Source of the DNA: Pseudomonadota bacterium
GTDB lineage: Bacteria; Pseudomonadota; Alphaproteobacteria; Rhizobiales; Xanthobacteraceae
Direction: 5' to 3'
Assembly: GCA_023387695.1 (NCBI GenBank)
Contig: JAEWHT010000451.1
Span: 1-17,027, forward strand
Length of the DNA stretch: 17,027 nt
Positions 1 through 6,832 of the stretch are shown piece after piece. The notes under the pieces were generated by a model that worked only from the letters and a program-made list of their open reading frames with translations, had not been told where the DNA came from and did not search any database. The position numbers were made by a program, and so were the translations under genes. The first letter of the stretch is position 1, and each line of letters starts with the position of its first letter.

Positions 1-86
1 GGGCGCGCCTCTTGGCGCGAACCCGGAATCCATTTCTCCACGTCATCTACGGCCCGATGGATTCCGGGCTCGCGCTTCGCGCGCCC
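1..86. repeat. Nested intergenic palindromic repeat
   Basis: Two nested inverted repeats are visible. The outer arms are GGGCGCGC (1-8) and GCGCGCCC (79-86). The inner arms are CCCGGAATCCAT (22-33) and ATGGATTCCGGG (57-68), a perfect 12-base match. The element runs into the window edge and may be longer. Elements of this style, containing CCCGGAAT-type arms, are common between genes in Bradyrhizobium-like genomes (recalled, not searched). It is probably a REP-like element. No coding potential is convincing here. Confidence 0.7.
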
Positions 87-178
87 CGGAATGACGGCGC
101 AGGATTTGGCGGCAGCTTGCGCTTCAACAAAGAAACTCAGCTTCACCGCGCTATCGTCACTACGGAACGGAGTTGTCT

Positions 179-376
179 ATGCCTTTCCGATCTGACGATC
201 TGGTCGATGACATCATGCGTATGGCGCCGCACACGATCCGTGTGTTCCTCGCCTTCAGGATGGCCTGTGTCGGCTGTCCGATTGCGACCTTCCACACCGT
301 GGACGATGCCTGCCACGAGCACGGCATCGACCGCGACAAGTTTCTCGCCGCGCTGAGCGAATGCGTACCGGCGTGA
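179..376 (+). CDS. DUF1858 (hybrid-cluster-associated redox disulfide) domain protein
   Basis: This is a 65-residue soluble protein that is almost entirely one DUF1858 domain, the family annotated as hybrid cluster protein-associated redox disulfide domain. The hallmark CVGCP motif lies at residues 30-34. Further cysteines are at 45 and 62, and the conserved EHGID stretch follows at 47-51. A role in thiol/disulfide or metal-linked redox chemistry is suggested by the family, but no reaction is established. I chose ATG 179 because GGAG at 169-172 sits six bases upstream; a TTG two codons earlier is less likely. It is convergent with the Crp/Fnr gene and shares a hairpin with it in the 86-base gap. 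With nnrS nearby, it probably belongs to a nitrogen-oxide or low-oxygen response. Confidence 0.85.
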   Translation: MPFRSDDLVDDIMRMAPHTIRVFLAFRMACVGCPIATFHTVDDACHEHGIDRDKFLAALSECVPA

Positions 377-413
377 AGGAAACGGAGTCCGCGCTGGGCA
401 CGCGCGGGGTCCC

Positions 414-456
414 GGGTGAGGGTGAGCTTTCGCCGTAAGCGGAAGTGCCCTCACCC
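414..456. terminator. Hairpin between convergent genes (terminator-like repeat)
   Basis: Perfect arms GGGTGAGGG (414-422) and CCCTCACCC (448-456) enclose an inner stem, CTTTCGC (427-433) with GCGGAAG (439-445), that has one G-U pair. It lies between the stops of the DUF1858 gene and the convergent Crp/Fnr gene, so it could end transcription from both sides. There is no clear T-run on either side, so it may be a palindromic repeat with incidental terminator activity. The GGGTGAGGG arm recurs in the larger repeat at 6734. Confidence 0.5.
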
Positions 457-462
457 CTATGT

Positions 463-1173
463 TCAAGCCGCGCCGCTGTCCGGGCTCCGCTCCGCCAGCA
501 CGACGATTCTGTGCGGATCGCGCAGGATGATGCGCTGGCGGCCGCTCTCGACGAGGCCCTGGCTCTCCCAGCCGCTGAGGATGCGGCTGACCGTGTGCAG
601 CGTGGTGCCGGTCATCTGCGCGATGTCCTGGCGGCTGATCGGAAAATCGATCTCGATGCCGTGGTCGAGCTTCTTGCCGGATTGGTTGGCGAGCCGCAGC
701 AGCGCATGCGCGACGCGTTGCTCGACCTGCTGGGTTGACATTTCCAGGATGCGGGTGTGGCTCTCCTGCAGCCGCTTGCCCACGGTCTGCATCGTGTTGG
801 AGGCCAGCGCCGGAAACCGTTCGATCAGCCGCGGCCAGGCCGCATTCGGCCAGATCAGCGCGACGCTGTCATCAACCGCCATCGCAGTCGCAGGATACTG
901 GGCGGCGCCGATCGCCATCGCGAGCCCGAAGGTTTCGCCCGGCGCGACATAGCGCACCACGATCTGCTCGCCGGTCGGCGTAGTCTTGGCCGCGCGGACA
1001 TGGCCATGCAGCAGCAGGAAGAAGGATAGCGCGTCCGCGCCCTGCTCGAAGATGGCGGCGTTCTTGGGATAGCGCGCGGAACGTGCCTCACGCAGGATCT
1101 CGTCGAGGTCCTCCGGCTTCACGCCGGCAAACAGCGGCAAATGCGCAACCAGCGATGTGTCGACCTTGGCCAT
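463..1173 (-). CDS. Crp/Fnr family regulator, NnrR/DNR-like, cysteine-free
   Basis: This 236-residue transcription factor has an N-terminal cyclic-nucleotide-binding-type sensor domain (about 12-125), a dimerisation helix (about 125-155) and a C-terminal winged helix (about 170-222). The recognition helix is near 190-199 and contains HTVSRIL. The protein contains no cysteine at all, so it cannot carry an FNR-type iron-sulfur cluster. NnrR and DNR relatives sense nitric oxide, in DNR through heme; His11 is a possible counterpart of DNR's N-terminal histidines, which is inference. The start is well supported by AAGGAGG five bases before the ATG. It is divergent from nnrS, with a TTGCG-N4-CGCAA box in the shared gap, so it probably activates nnrS and may control itself. 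FixK or another Crp/Fnr subgroup is the main alternative. Confidence 0.85.
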   Translation of the reverse strand: MAKVDTSLVAHLPLFAGVKPEDLDEILREARSARYPKNAAIFEQGADALSFFLLLHGHVRAAKTTPTGEQIVVRYVAPGETFGLAMAIGAAQYPATAMAVDDSVALIWPNAAWPRLIERFPALASNTMQTVGKRLQESHTRILEMSTQQVEQRVAHALLRLANQSGKKLDHGIEIDFPISRQDIAQMTGTTLHTVSRILSGWESQGLVESGRQRIILRDPHRIVVLAERSPDSGAA

Positions 1174-1224
1174 TCTGCCTCCTTGGCATCAGGGAGTGTG
1201 ATGGCACCTGCAAACGTCCTGGTG

Positions 1225-1240
1225 TTTGCGATAGCGCAAA
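1225..1240. promoter_or_regulatory. FNR/NnrR-type operator palindrome
   Basis: TTTGCG (1225-1230), ATAG, CGCAAA (1235-1240) form a perfect palindrome with six-base arms. It matches the Crp/Fnr half-site layout TTGNN-N4-NNCAA, and its TTGCG half resembles NnrR sites described in Rhodobacter rather than the FNR consensus TTGAT. The site lies between two divergent genes, one of which encodes a Crp/Fnr protein. Its centre is about 70 bases before the nnrS ATG and about 60 bases before the regulator ATG. Confidence 0.8.
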
Positions 1241-1260
1241 ACGGACCGGCCGGACGGCAG

Positions 1261-1294
1261 TATTTTTCCAGACAACGGTCCGAATGCACAGGAG
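1261..1294 (+). promoter_or_regulatory. Likely nnrS promoter -10 and ribosome binding site
   Basis: TATTTT at 1261-1266 is a plausible -10 element, giving a start near 1272. That places the palindrome centred at 1232.5 at about -40, the classic class II activator position for Crp/Fnr proteins. No recognisable -35 element is present, which fits activator dependence. GGAG at 1291-1294 lies eight bases before the nnrS ATG and fixes that start. The -10 assignment is inferred from spacing. Confidence 0.5.
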
Positions 1295-1302
1295 TTGTCC
1301 CC

Positions 1303-2514
1303 ATGGCTGGCACCCGATCCCGTAATTTTCAGGACTGGCCGCTGTTTGCGAACAGTTTTCGGCCCTTCTTCCTGCTCGCCGCCATCCAGGCCGGGCTGTC
1401 GATCCTGGTCTGGCTGCCGATGTTCTATGGCGAGCTGTCGGTGACGTCGGCATTTGCACCGCGAGACTGGCATGTCCACGAGATGCTCTATGGCTTCCTA
1501 CCGGCCGTCATCACCGGGTTTCTGTTCACGGCAATCCCGAACTGGACCGGGCGGCTGCCGATCCAGGGCCCGTCGCTCGCTGCGCTGCTGGTGGTCTGGC
1601 TCGCCGGGCGAGCCGCGGTGGTGCTGTCCGCCGAGATCGGCTGGGCGTTCGCGCTTGTTATCGATGCCGCTTTCCTGGCGTTGGTCGTGGCGGCCGCGGC
1701 GCGCGAGATCCTCGCTGGCGGCAACTGGCGCAATCTGCCGGTGGTGGTGCTCGTGCTGTTGCTGCTGTCAGGCAATGTCGCCTTCCATCTCGAAGCGCAC
1801 TATCAAGGTGCTGCCGATATCAGCATCCGCATCGGCATTGGCGTGGTCATGTTGCTGATCTCGCTGATCGGCGGCCGCATTATTCCGAGCTTCACCCGCA
1901 ACTGGCTGGTCAAGTTCAATCCCGGCCGCGTGCCGGTGCCGTTCGGACGGTTTGACGGCGCAGTGATTGGATTGAGCGCACTCGCGCTGATCGCGTGGAT
2001 CGTGTCGCCGCTGAACGTGATCACCGGTGCCGTCATGGGGCTCGTCGCGCTGCTGCACCTGGTGCGGCTCGCACGCTGGGCTGGGGATCGCACCACGCGC
2101 GAGCGGCTGCTCGTGATCCTCCATGTCGGCTACGCCTTCGTCCCGCTCGGCTTTCTCTTGAACGCCGTGGCCGGCTTTGGCGTGTTGCCGCCGAGCGCAG
2201 GCATTCATGCCTGGATGACCGGAGCTGCCGGAACCATGACGCTCGCAGTGATGACGCGCGCGAGCCTCGGCCATACCGGACAGGCGCTGACGGCGTCACC
2301 AGCAACGCAAACGATCTACGTCGCCATCATCGTCGCTGCGCTGGCGCGGGTTGCTGCCGTGATGCTGCCCACACATAGCGACGCGCTGCTGCACATCGCG
2401 GCCTGTGGCTGGATCGTCGCGTTCCTCGGCTTTGCGATCGCGTTCGGCCCGTTGCTTGCCGGCCGCCCCCGGCGCGCACTCGCCATCATGGGCGCGCCGG
2501 CCCCGGCACGTTAA
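1303..2514 (+). CDS. nnrS: NnrS family heme-copper membrane protein
   Basis: This 403-residue, very hydrophobic protein has roughly a dozen predicted membrane segments. Family landmarks include FANSFRPFF (residues 16-24), the histidine pair in WHVHEM (57 and 59), FTAIPNWTG (75-83), GRIIPSFTRNW (191-201), His302 in GIHAWMTG and TRASLGHTG (318-326). NnrS proteins bind heme and copper and relieve nitrosative stress during denitrification; the exact reaction is not settled. The start is ATG 1303, with GGAG eight bases upstream; the reading frame stays open further upstream, but that stretch covers the promoter and operator. The divergent Crp/Fnr gene and its palindrome indicate induction by nitric oxide or low oxygen. 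Length is normal for the family and no key histidine appears lost. Confidence 0.93.
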   Translation: MAGTRSRNFQDWPLFANSFRPFFLLAAIQAGLSILVWLPMFYGELSVTSAFAPRDWHVHEMLYGFLPAVITGFLFTAIPNWTGRLPIQGPSLAALLVVWLAGRAAVVLSAEIGWAFALVIDAAFLALVVAAAAREILAGGNWRNLPVVVLVLLLLSGNVAFHLEAHYQGAADISIRIGIGVVMLLISLIGGRIIPSFTRNWLVKFNPGRVPVPFGRFDGAVIGLSALALIAWIVSPLNVITGAVMGLVALLHLVRLARWAGDRTTRERLLVILHVGYAFVPLGFLLNAVAGFGVLPPSAGIHAWMTGAAGTMTLAVMTRASLGHTGQALTASPATQTIYVAIIVAALARVAAVMLPTHSDALLHIAACGWIVAFLGFAIAFGPLLAGRPRRALAIMGAPAPAR

Positions 2515-2619
2515 TTATTGTTCGTCAATGTAACAAACGCCGTTATTGATCCGAAACTGTCATTCGAGGTGCGCCGGCTGCAGGCCTGCGTAGCGACACG
2601 ATTGAGGAATGGATCGAAA

Positions 2620-2937
2620 ATGATCGGCGAAGTCGTTGTGATTGGCGGCCTGAATCTGCGCGATGGCGTCCAGACCGATGAGTATGACCGGCTGGGCGAA
2701 CGGATGTACAATATTGTCAGCGGTCTTCCGGGCTTTCTGTCAGTCAAGTCGTTCAAGGCCGATGATGGCGAGGAGTTGACGGTGTTTCGATTTGCGTCGG
2801 AGGAGGCGCTCGAAGCCTGGCGTACGCATCCGGAGCATATCGAGGCCATGAAGCGCGGCCACGCCGAATTCTATGCCAGCGGCCGCCTGCAGATTTGCAA
2901 AGTCATCCGTGAAGTCGGCCCGTTCAAGCACGCCTGA
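2620..2937 (+). CDS. ABM-fold (antibiotic biosynthesis monooxygenase-like) small protein
   Basis: This 105-residue soluble protein matches the dimeric alpha/beta ABM fold. It has LPGFLSVKSF (36-45), a strand with ELTVFRF (52-58), and the characteristic EALEAWRTHPEH helix (62-73 region) followed by HAEFYASGRLQICKV. Family members include small monooxygenases and many uncharacterised stress proteins, so no substrate can be named. ATG 2620 is preferred because similarity to the family begins there; GAGG (2604-2607) and GGA (2611-2613) lie upstream. An in-frame ATG-less extension upstream looks non-coding. It follows nnrS by 105 bases on the same strand, with no clear terminator between them, so co-transcription is possible. 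Its stop is 12 bases from the stop of the convergent AraC-type gene. Confidence 0.75.
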   Translation: MIGEVVVIGGLNLRDGVQTDEYDRLGERMYNIVSGLPGFLSVKSFKADDGEELTVFRFASEEALEAWRTHPEHIEAMKRGHAEFYASGRLQICKVIREVGPFKHA

Positions 2938-2949
2938 TTTGGGCCGGGG

Positions 2950-3996
2950 CTAGGCGGCTGACGCCGACGGTACGCCGCCGGGCGGCGTCTGCGGCCGCAC
3001 GCCCTTGCGCCAATCGGTGATGGTGCAGCCGAAGCGGCTGCGGAACCAGCGGGCCATGGCGCTTTGAGCGGAGAAGCCGAGCTGGATTGCGATCGCTGAG
3101 AGCGGGCGATCATGATCCTCAATTAATTTCGTCACGAGATCGGCGCGCTGCGCGTCGAGGATCGCCGAGAAGCTGGTGCCGCACTCGGCGAGGTGACGGT
3201 GGATGGTGCGTCGGGTGCACGAGAAATATTCGGCGACGCGCTCGACCGTGCAATTGCCGCTATCGAGCAGCGACCGCACGACTTCGTCGACCTTTTCGTC
3301 CCAGCCTGCGGGACGCGTATCGATTTCCTCGACACGCTTGCGCAGGTAACTCGCCATCAACGGATGTGAGCTCGTAATCTGCCGGTCCAGGTCGTGGGCC
3401 GATAGCAGCAGGGCATCGACCTCGGAATTGAAAACCAGAGGACAGCCGAAGAAGTCCTGGTGTCGCTCGCGGTTATGCGGAGGGGGATATCGCAAGTGCA
3501 TTTCGACCGGCCGCCAATGGTCGTCGCAAAGCGCCTGAACGACGCGGTAGATCGTCGCCAGGCCCAGATCGATCGATTGATTGTGAGCGCTTGGTTGACG
3601 ACCACGCAGGCTCAAAGCAATCATCACGGTATTGCCGCTTCGCCTGATATCGAGGCGCATGCCGTCGTGATGGATGTGAATGTAGCGGGCGAGCGCTTCG
3701 ATCGCTTTGCCGACGGTCGGCTGCTCGCGAACGATGAGGGCGACCGGTCCGAGATTCGTGAGACCACCGCGATCGGCCATCCGCAGGCCGAAATCTTGGG
3801 CACCTGACTCCGCTGCCGACATTTCGAGCAGATGACGAAAGCCGGAAACGGCGATTCGAAGCTCGGGGTGCTCCAAGCAAGCCAGCGGAAGCTTTGCCTT
3901 CCGCATCATTTGCTTCGGGTCGAGCCCGACTGACCGGGCAACATCCGGATAATGAGTGAGGGCTGCACTGCGGATGAGATCGGTCATACCAGCCAT
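2950..3996 (-). CDS. AraC family transcriptional regulator (OruR/ArgR-like arrangement)
   Basis: This 348-residue protein has an N-terminal ligand-binding region of the Arabinose_bd type found in OruR-like regulators (about 20-205). The C-terminal AraC/XylS DNA-binding domain (about 235-332) has two helix-turn-helix units, VERVAEYFSCTRRTIHRHL (251-269) and SAIAIQLGFSAQSAMARWF (300-318). The effector is unknown; relatives respond to small metabolites such as amino acids or fatty-acid derivatives. Two ATGs, at 3996 and 3987, are possible starts and neither has a strong ribosome binding site. It is divergent from the FixJ-like regulator with a 180-base gap that contains direct repeats, so it may regulate that gene or itself. 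It is convergent with the ABM gene. Confidence 0.88.
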   Translation of the reverse strand: MAGMTDLIRSAALTHYPDVARSVGLDPKQMMRKAKLPLACLEHPELRIAVSGFRHLLEMSAAESGAQDFGLRMADRGGLTNLGPVALIVREQPTVGKAIEALARYIHIHHDGMRLDIRRSGNTVMIALSLRGRQPSAHNQSIDLGLATIYRVVQALCDDHWRPVEMHLRYPPPHNRERHQDFFGCPLVFNSEVDALLLSAHDLDRQITSSHPLMASYLRKRVEEIDTRPAGWDEKVDEVVRSLLDSGNCTVERVAEYFSCTRRTIHRHLAECGTSFSAILDAQRADLVTKLIEDHDRPLSAIAIQLGFSAQSAMARWFRSRFGCTITDWRKGVRPQTPPGGVPSASAA

Positions 3997-4044
3997 TCCA
4001 GCAGATGTCCCGGAATGTAAAGTTTCTGTCCCGCTTCGTCAAAC

Positions 4045-4064
4045 GCGGAACATTGCGGAACTTA
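4045..4064. promoter_or_regulatory. Candidate regulator-binding direct repeats
   Basis: Two adjacent ten-base repeats, GCGGAACATT and GCGGAACTTA, share GCGGAAC with a one-turn period. A third, weaker copy (CGGAATGTAA) lies at 4011-4020. They sit between the divergent AraC-type and response-regulator genes. AraC proteins often bind direct repeats spaced by helical turns, so an operator is plausible but unproven. Confidence 0.3.
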
Positions 4065-4176
4065 CATAGAGCTTACGCGACGCACTGGCGGAAATGCCGT
4101 GCTGATGACGGCGAGGCGCGATGAAGCCCCCGGCCGTCACGTTTCATTTTGACCAAGACATTGCTGGATCGGGATT

Positions 4177-4797
4177 ATGCCGGGAAACATGCTTTCCAAG
4201 GGTGAGGTATTCGTCATTGATACTGACGCAACCTCGCGCGAACAACTTTCAACAGCGCTCCAACAAAGCGCTTATGACGTGATCTGTTTTGCCGACGGAG
4301 CGTCGCTGCTGTCGGAAGCGAAAGAGCGGATGCCGGCCTGCGTGCTGCTGGAAATGCCACCGGATCGCTCCGCGCTCGACGTGCTCAAGCGCCTGCGCGA
4401 GGAAAATTGCATGGCACCCGTGCTGGTGACCTCGGCGAATGGCAGCATCTCCATGGCCGTCGACGCCATCAAGAGCGGCGCGACCGATTTCATCGAGAAA
4501 CCGTTCCTCACCCACGAGGTTGTCGGTCGGATCGATGCCGCGATCGACGAATCCGCCCAGCCCGATCCGGCCAGGCAGCGCTGGCTGGCGGGTTGTGAAC
4601 CCCTGACTGCGCGTGAAGGCGACGTGCTCGCGCATCTCGCCGCCGGCTTGACCAACAAGGAAGTCGCCCGGCGCATGCATCTGAGTGCACGCACGGTCGA
4701 GGGTTATCGCGCCAGCATCCTGAAGAAGGCCGGCGCGCGCAACGTGACGGATCTGCTTCGGCGTATCCTTGGCCAAGGTTCGCCCACCCAGATCTGA
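4177..4797 (+). CDS. FixJ/NarL-like response regulator with degenerate phosphorylation pocket
   Basis: This 206-residue protein has a receiver domain (about 9-125) and a LuxR-type DNA-binding domain (about 140-200) containing LTAREGDVLAHLAAGLTNKE and SARTVEGYRASIL. The receiver keeps Thr85 in LVTSANG and Lys108 in FIEKPF. However, the position expected for the phosphorylated Asp reads VLLEMPP, placing Glu59 there with a one-residue deletion, and the second N-terminal acidic residue is Thr16 (VIDTD). It may therefore act without phosphorylation. ATG 4177 and ATG 4189 are both possible starts. No histidine kinase is adjacent. Divergent from an AraC gene and followed by the MuiA-like gene 168 bases later. 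Target genes cannot be named. Confidence 0.87.
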   Translation: MPGNMLSKGEVFVIDTDATSREQLSTALQQSAYDVICFADGASLLSEAKERMPACVLLEMPPDRSALDVLKRLREENCMAPVLVTSANGSISMAVDAIKSGATDFIEKPFLTHEVVGRIDAAIDESAQPDPARQRWLAGCEPLTAREGDVLAHLAAGLTNKEVARRMHLSARTVEGYRASILKKAGARNVTDLLRRILGQGSPTQI

Positions 4798-4822
4798 GGT
4801 CGGCTGTTAAGATTCTGTTGTT

Positions 4823-4845
4823 CCGCGGCCATGGTGCCGCCGCGG
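4823..4845 (+). terminator. Weak hairpin after the response regulator gene
   Basis: CCGCGGC (4823-4829) and GCCGCGG (4839-4845) form a perfect seven-base stem with a nine-base loop, 26 bases after the stop. No T-run follows, so termination is uncertain. Confidence 0.3.
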
Positions 4846-4965
4846 CTGCGCCCAACGGAAACCCCAATCGAACCGGTTCCTTCCCTGCCGCGTCTTACCA
4901 CCAAGGCGTGGCATGTTTTCGCGCGTCCGGCTGGCGACGCGGCGATATCGGCAGGGAGAAGTTTG

Positions 4966-6651
4966 ATGCGCATGATCGCAAAATATCTGGCAACGACGAG
5001 CCTGGTCCTGGTGACCTCGGCAGTTGCATCGCCGCTATGGGCCGCCGATGTGGACGCCACATCGGCCATCGACACCGTCACCGTCTATCCTGACGGCGCC
5101 ACCGTGACTCGCGTGATCGCGATCGACCTCGCATCCGGCGACAGCACGCTGGTTGCCAAGGATTTTCCGCTCTCGCTCGATCCGTCGTCGCTGCGCGTCG
5201 AGGGCGAGGCGGGCGCCAAGCTCACCATCGGCACCATCGACGCGCGGCCGCCGCGCGCGGCGCAGCCGGTTAATCTTCCCGAACTCGATAAGCGCATCGA
5301 GACGCTCAGGGACCAGCGCGCCGACCTGCAGGGCACGATCGATGCTGCGAACGCCCGGCGCAAATTCGCGGAACGCTTTGCCGAAGCTTCCCCCGCAGGC
5401 CTCGGCGACAAGGGCGAGGCGCGTCCCATCACCGAATGGCGCGCGGCGTTTGCGGCGGTGTCCGAGGAGATCGCGACCGCCGACAGCACGATCCGCGATA
5501 CCGCGCGGAAACAGCGCGAGATCGATCGCCAGATCGCGCAGCTCGAAGCTGATCGCTCGGCCAAGCCGCCGAGCAAGCTGGAGCTGCGGATCGATGTCGC
5601 CTCGGCAGCTGCGACCAAGGCGACGCTCCGGGTCACTTATGCCGTGCGCAATGCGCGCTGGCTACCGCTCTACGACGCCAGGCTCGATACCGGTGCCAAG
5701 GATCGCAAACCGCAGCTCGAACTTGTCCGCCGGGCCGAGGTCACGCAATCGACCGGCGAGGACTGGTCGAATGTCACGCTCGGCGTTTCCACCGTGCGCA
5801 TTGCTCGCGGCGGCAGCGCGCCGGAATTGAACTCGCTGGTGGCGCAATATCCGCAGCTGCCGAAGCCATTGGCGCTGGGCCAGGCCCGAGACATGGCGAT
5901 GCCCGCGCCTGCGTCGGCACCGATGTTGCGGAAGGTGGAGGCGGCACGAGACAAGGATCAATTTGATCTGCCGGCCCAGCGTGCCGACGAACAGCAGGCA
6001 ACCGCCGAGATCGGCGCCTTCCAGGCCACCTTCAAGATCCCCGGCCGCGTCAGTCTCGGCGCTGCCGAGGGCGCGAAGAGCCTGCGCATCGCCTCGATGA
6101 GCGTGCCGGCTGATCTTGCGGTACGCGCCGCACCGGTGCAGGACCCAACCGCGTTCCTCGAAGCCAGCTTCAAGCAGACCGACGATACGACGCTGCTGCC
6201 GGGCAAGGTCGCGATCTACCGTGACGGTATTTTCATCGGTCGCGGCAAGCTCGCTGCCTCGGCCAAGGACGATATCGTGCGTCTTGGCTTCGGTGCAGAC
6301 GACAAGGTCAAGGTCGAACGCGCAGTGCTCAAGCGCAACGAGGGCTCGGCTGGTCTGTTGGTTACGACCTCGAAGACCGACGAGCGTGCGTTCAAGACCA
6401 CTGTCCGCAATGGCCACGACTTCCCGATTCACGTCGCGATCGAGGATCAATTGCCGGTCAGCGAGAACGACGAGATCGTCGTCGAGATGCTGCCCGCGAC
6501 CACGCCGCCGACGGCGAGCAACATCCGCGACAAGCGCGGCGTGCTGGAATGGTCGTTCGATGCCAAGCCGGGCGAAGTCAAGGACATCAACTTCGCCTGG
6601 CGCGTCCGCTGGCCAAAGGACAAGAACGTGGTGATCGTGCCGTCAGGCTAG
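4966..6651 (+). CDS. Secreted DUF4139 / MuiA-family protein
   Basis: This 561-residue protein begins with a clear Sec signal peptide, a hydrophobic stretch ending LWA-AD near residue 26. An N-terminal DUF4140-type region starts at the TVTVYPDGATVTR motif, which is typical of the family. A charged helical, probably coiled-coil section rich in Glu, Arg and Gln spans about 95-200. The C-terminal DUF4139 region runs to the end and includes NARWLPLYDARLD and the closing EWSFDAKPGEVKDINFAWRVRWP segment. The family is named after a mucoidy inhibitor, but its biochemical function is unknown; an envelope role is inferred from export. ATG 4966 was chosen for the AGGGAGAA upstream and the signal peptide starting there. 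It is convergent with the phytase-like gene across a repeat. Confidence 0.88.
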   Translation: MRMIAKYLATTSLVLVTSAVASPLWAADVDATSAIDTVTVYPDGATVTRVIAIDLASGDSTLVAKDFPLSLDPSSLRVEGEAGAKLTIGTIDARPPRAAQPVNLPELDKRIETLRDQRADLQGTIDAANARRKFAERFAEASPAGLGDKGEARPITEWRAAFAAVSEEIATADSTIRDTARKQREIDRQIAQLEADRSAKPPSKLELRIDVASAAATKATLRVTYAVRNARWLPLYDARLDTGAKDRKPQLELVRRAEVTQSTGEDWSNVTLGVSTVRIARGGSAPELNSLVAQYPQLPKPLALGQARDMAMPAPASAPMLRKVEAARDKDQFDLPAQRADEQQATAEIGAFQATFKIPGRVSLGAAEGAKSLRIASMSVPADLAVRAAPVQDPTAFLEASFKQTDDTTLLPGKVAIYRDGIFIGRGKLAASAKDDIVRLGFGADDKVKVERAVLKRNEGSAGLLVTTSKTDERAFKTTVRNGHDFPIHVAIEDQLPVSENDEIVVEMLPATTPPTASNIRDKRGVLEWSFDAKPGEVKDINFAWRVRWPKDKNVVIVPSG

Positions 6652-6664
6652 GGCCGGTCCTTCG

Positions 6665-6824
6665 CCTCTCCCCGCGTGCGGGGAGAGGCCGACGCGCCCC
6701 GGGGGCGATGCGGAGCATCGTCCCGTGCGCGGCGGGTGAGGGGGACTCTCCACGAGTCGATCTGTCACCGTCCCTGCGGAGACTCCCCCTCACCCCAACC
6801 CTCTCCCCGCACGCGGGGAGAGGG
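6665..6824. repeat. Large nested palindromic repeat between convergent genes
   Basis: Three inverted repeats are visible. CCTCTCCCCGC (6665-6675) pairs with GCGGGGAGAGG (6678-6688). A near-identical hairpin with 12-base arms lies at 6799-6824. Between them, an 18-base arm at 6734-6751 (GGGTGAGGGGGACTCTCC) pairs with 6778-6795 with one mismatch. The two end hairpins make the unit near-symmetrical. It fills the gap between two convergent stops and probably acts as a bidirectional terminator or mRNA-stabilising element. Similar elements occur repeatedly in Bradyrhizobium-type genomes (recalled, not searched). Confidence 0.8.
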
Positions 6825-6832
6825 AGAAGTCC

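Noticed and set aside
1141..1302. In-frame extension of nnrS upstream to 1141
   Set aside because: It covers the operator, -10 and part of the divergent regulator gene. ATG 1303 has a good ribosome binding site and matches the family start.
6665..6824. CRISPR array or insertion sequence
   Set aside because: Repeats are inverted and few, without regular spacers, and there is no transposase gene or target-site duplication.
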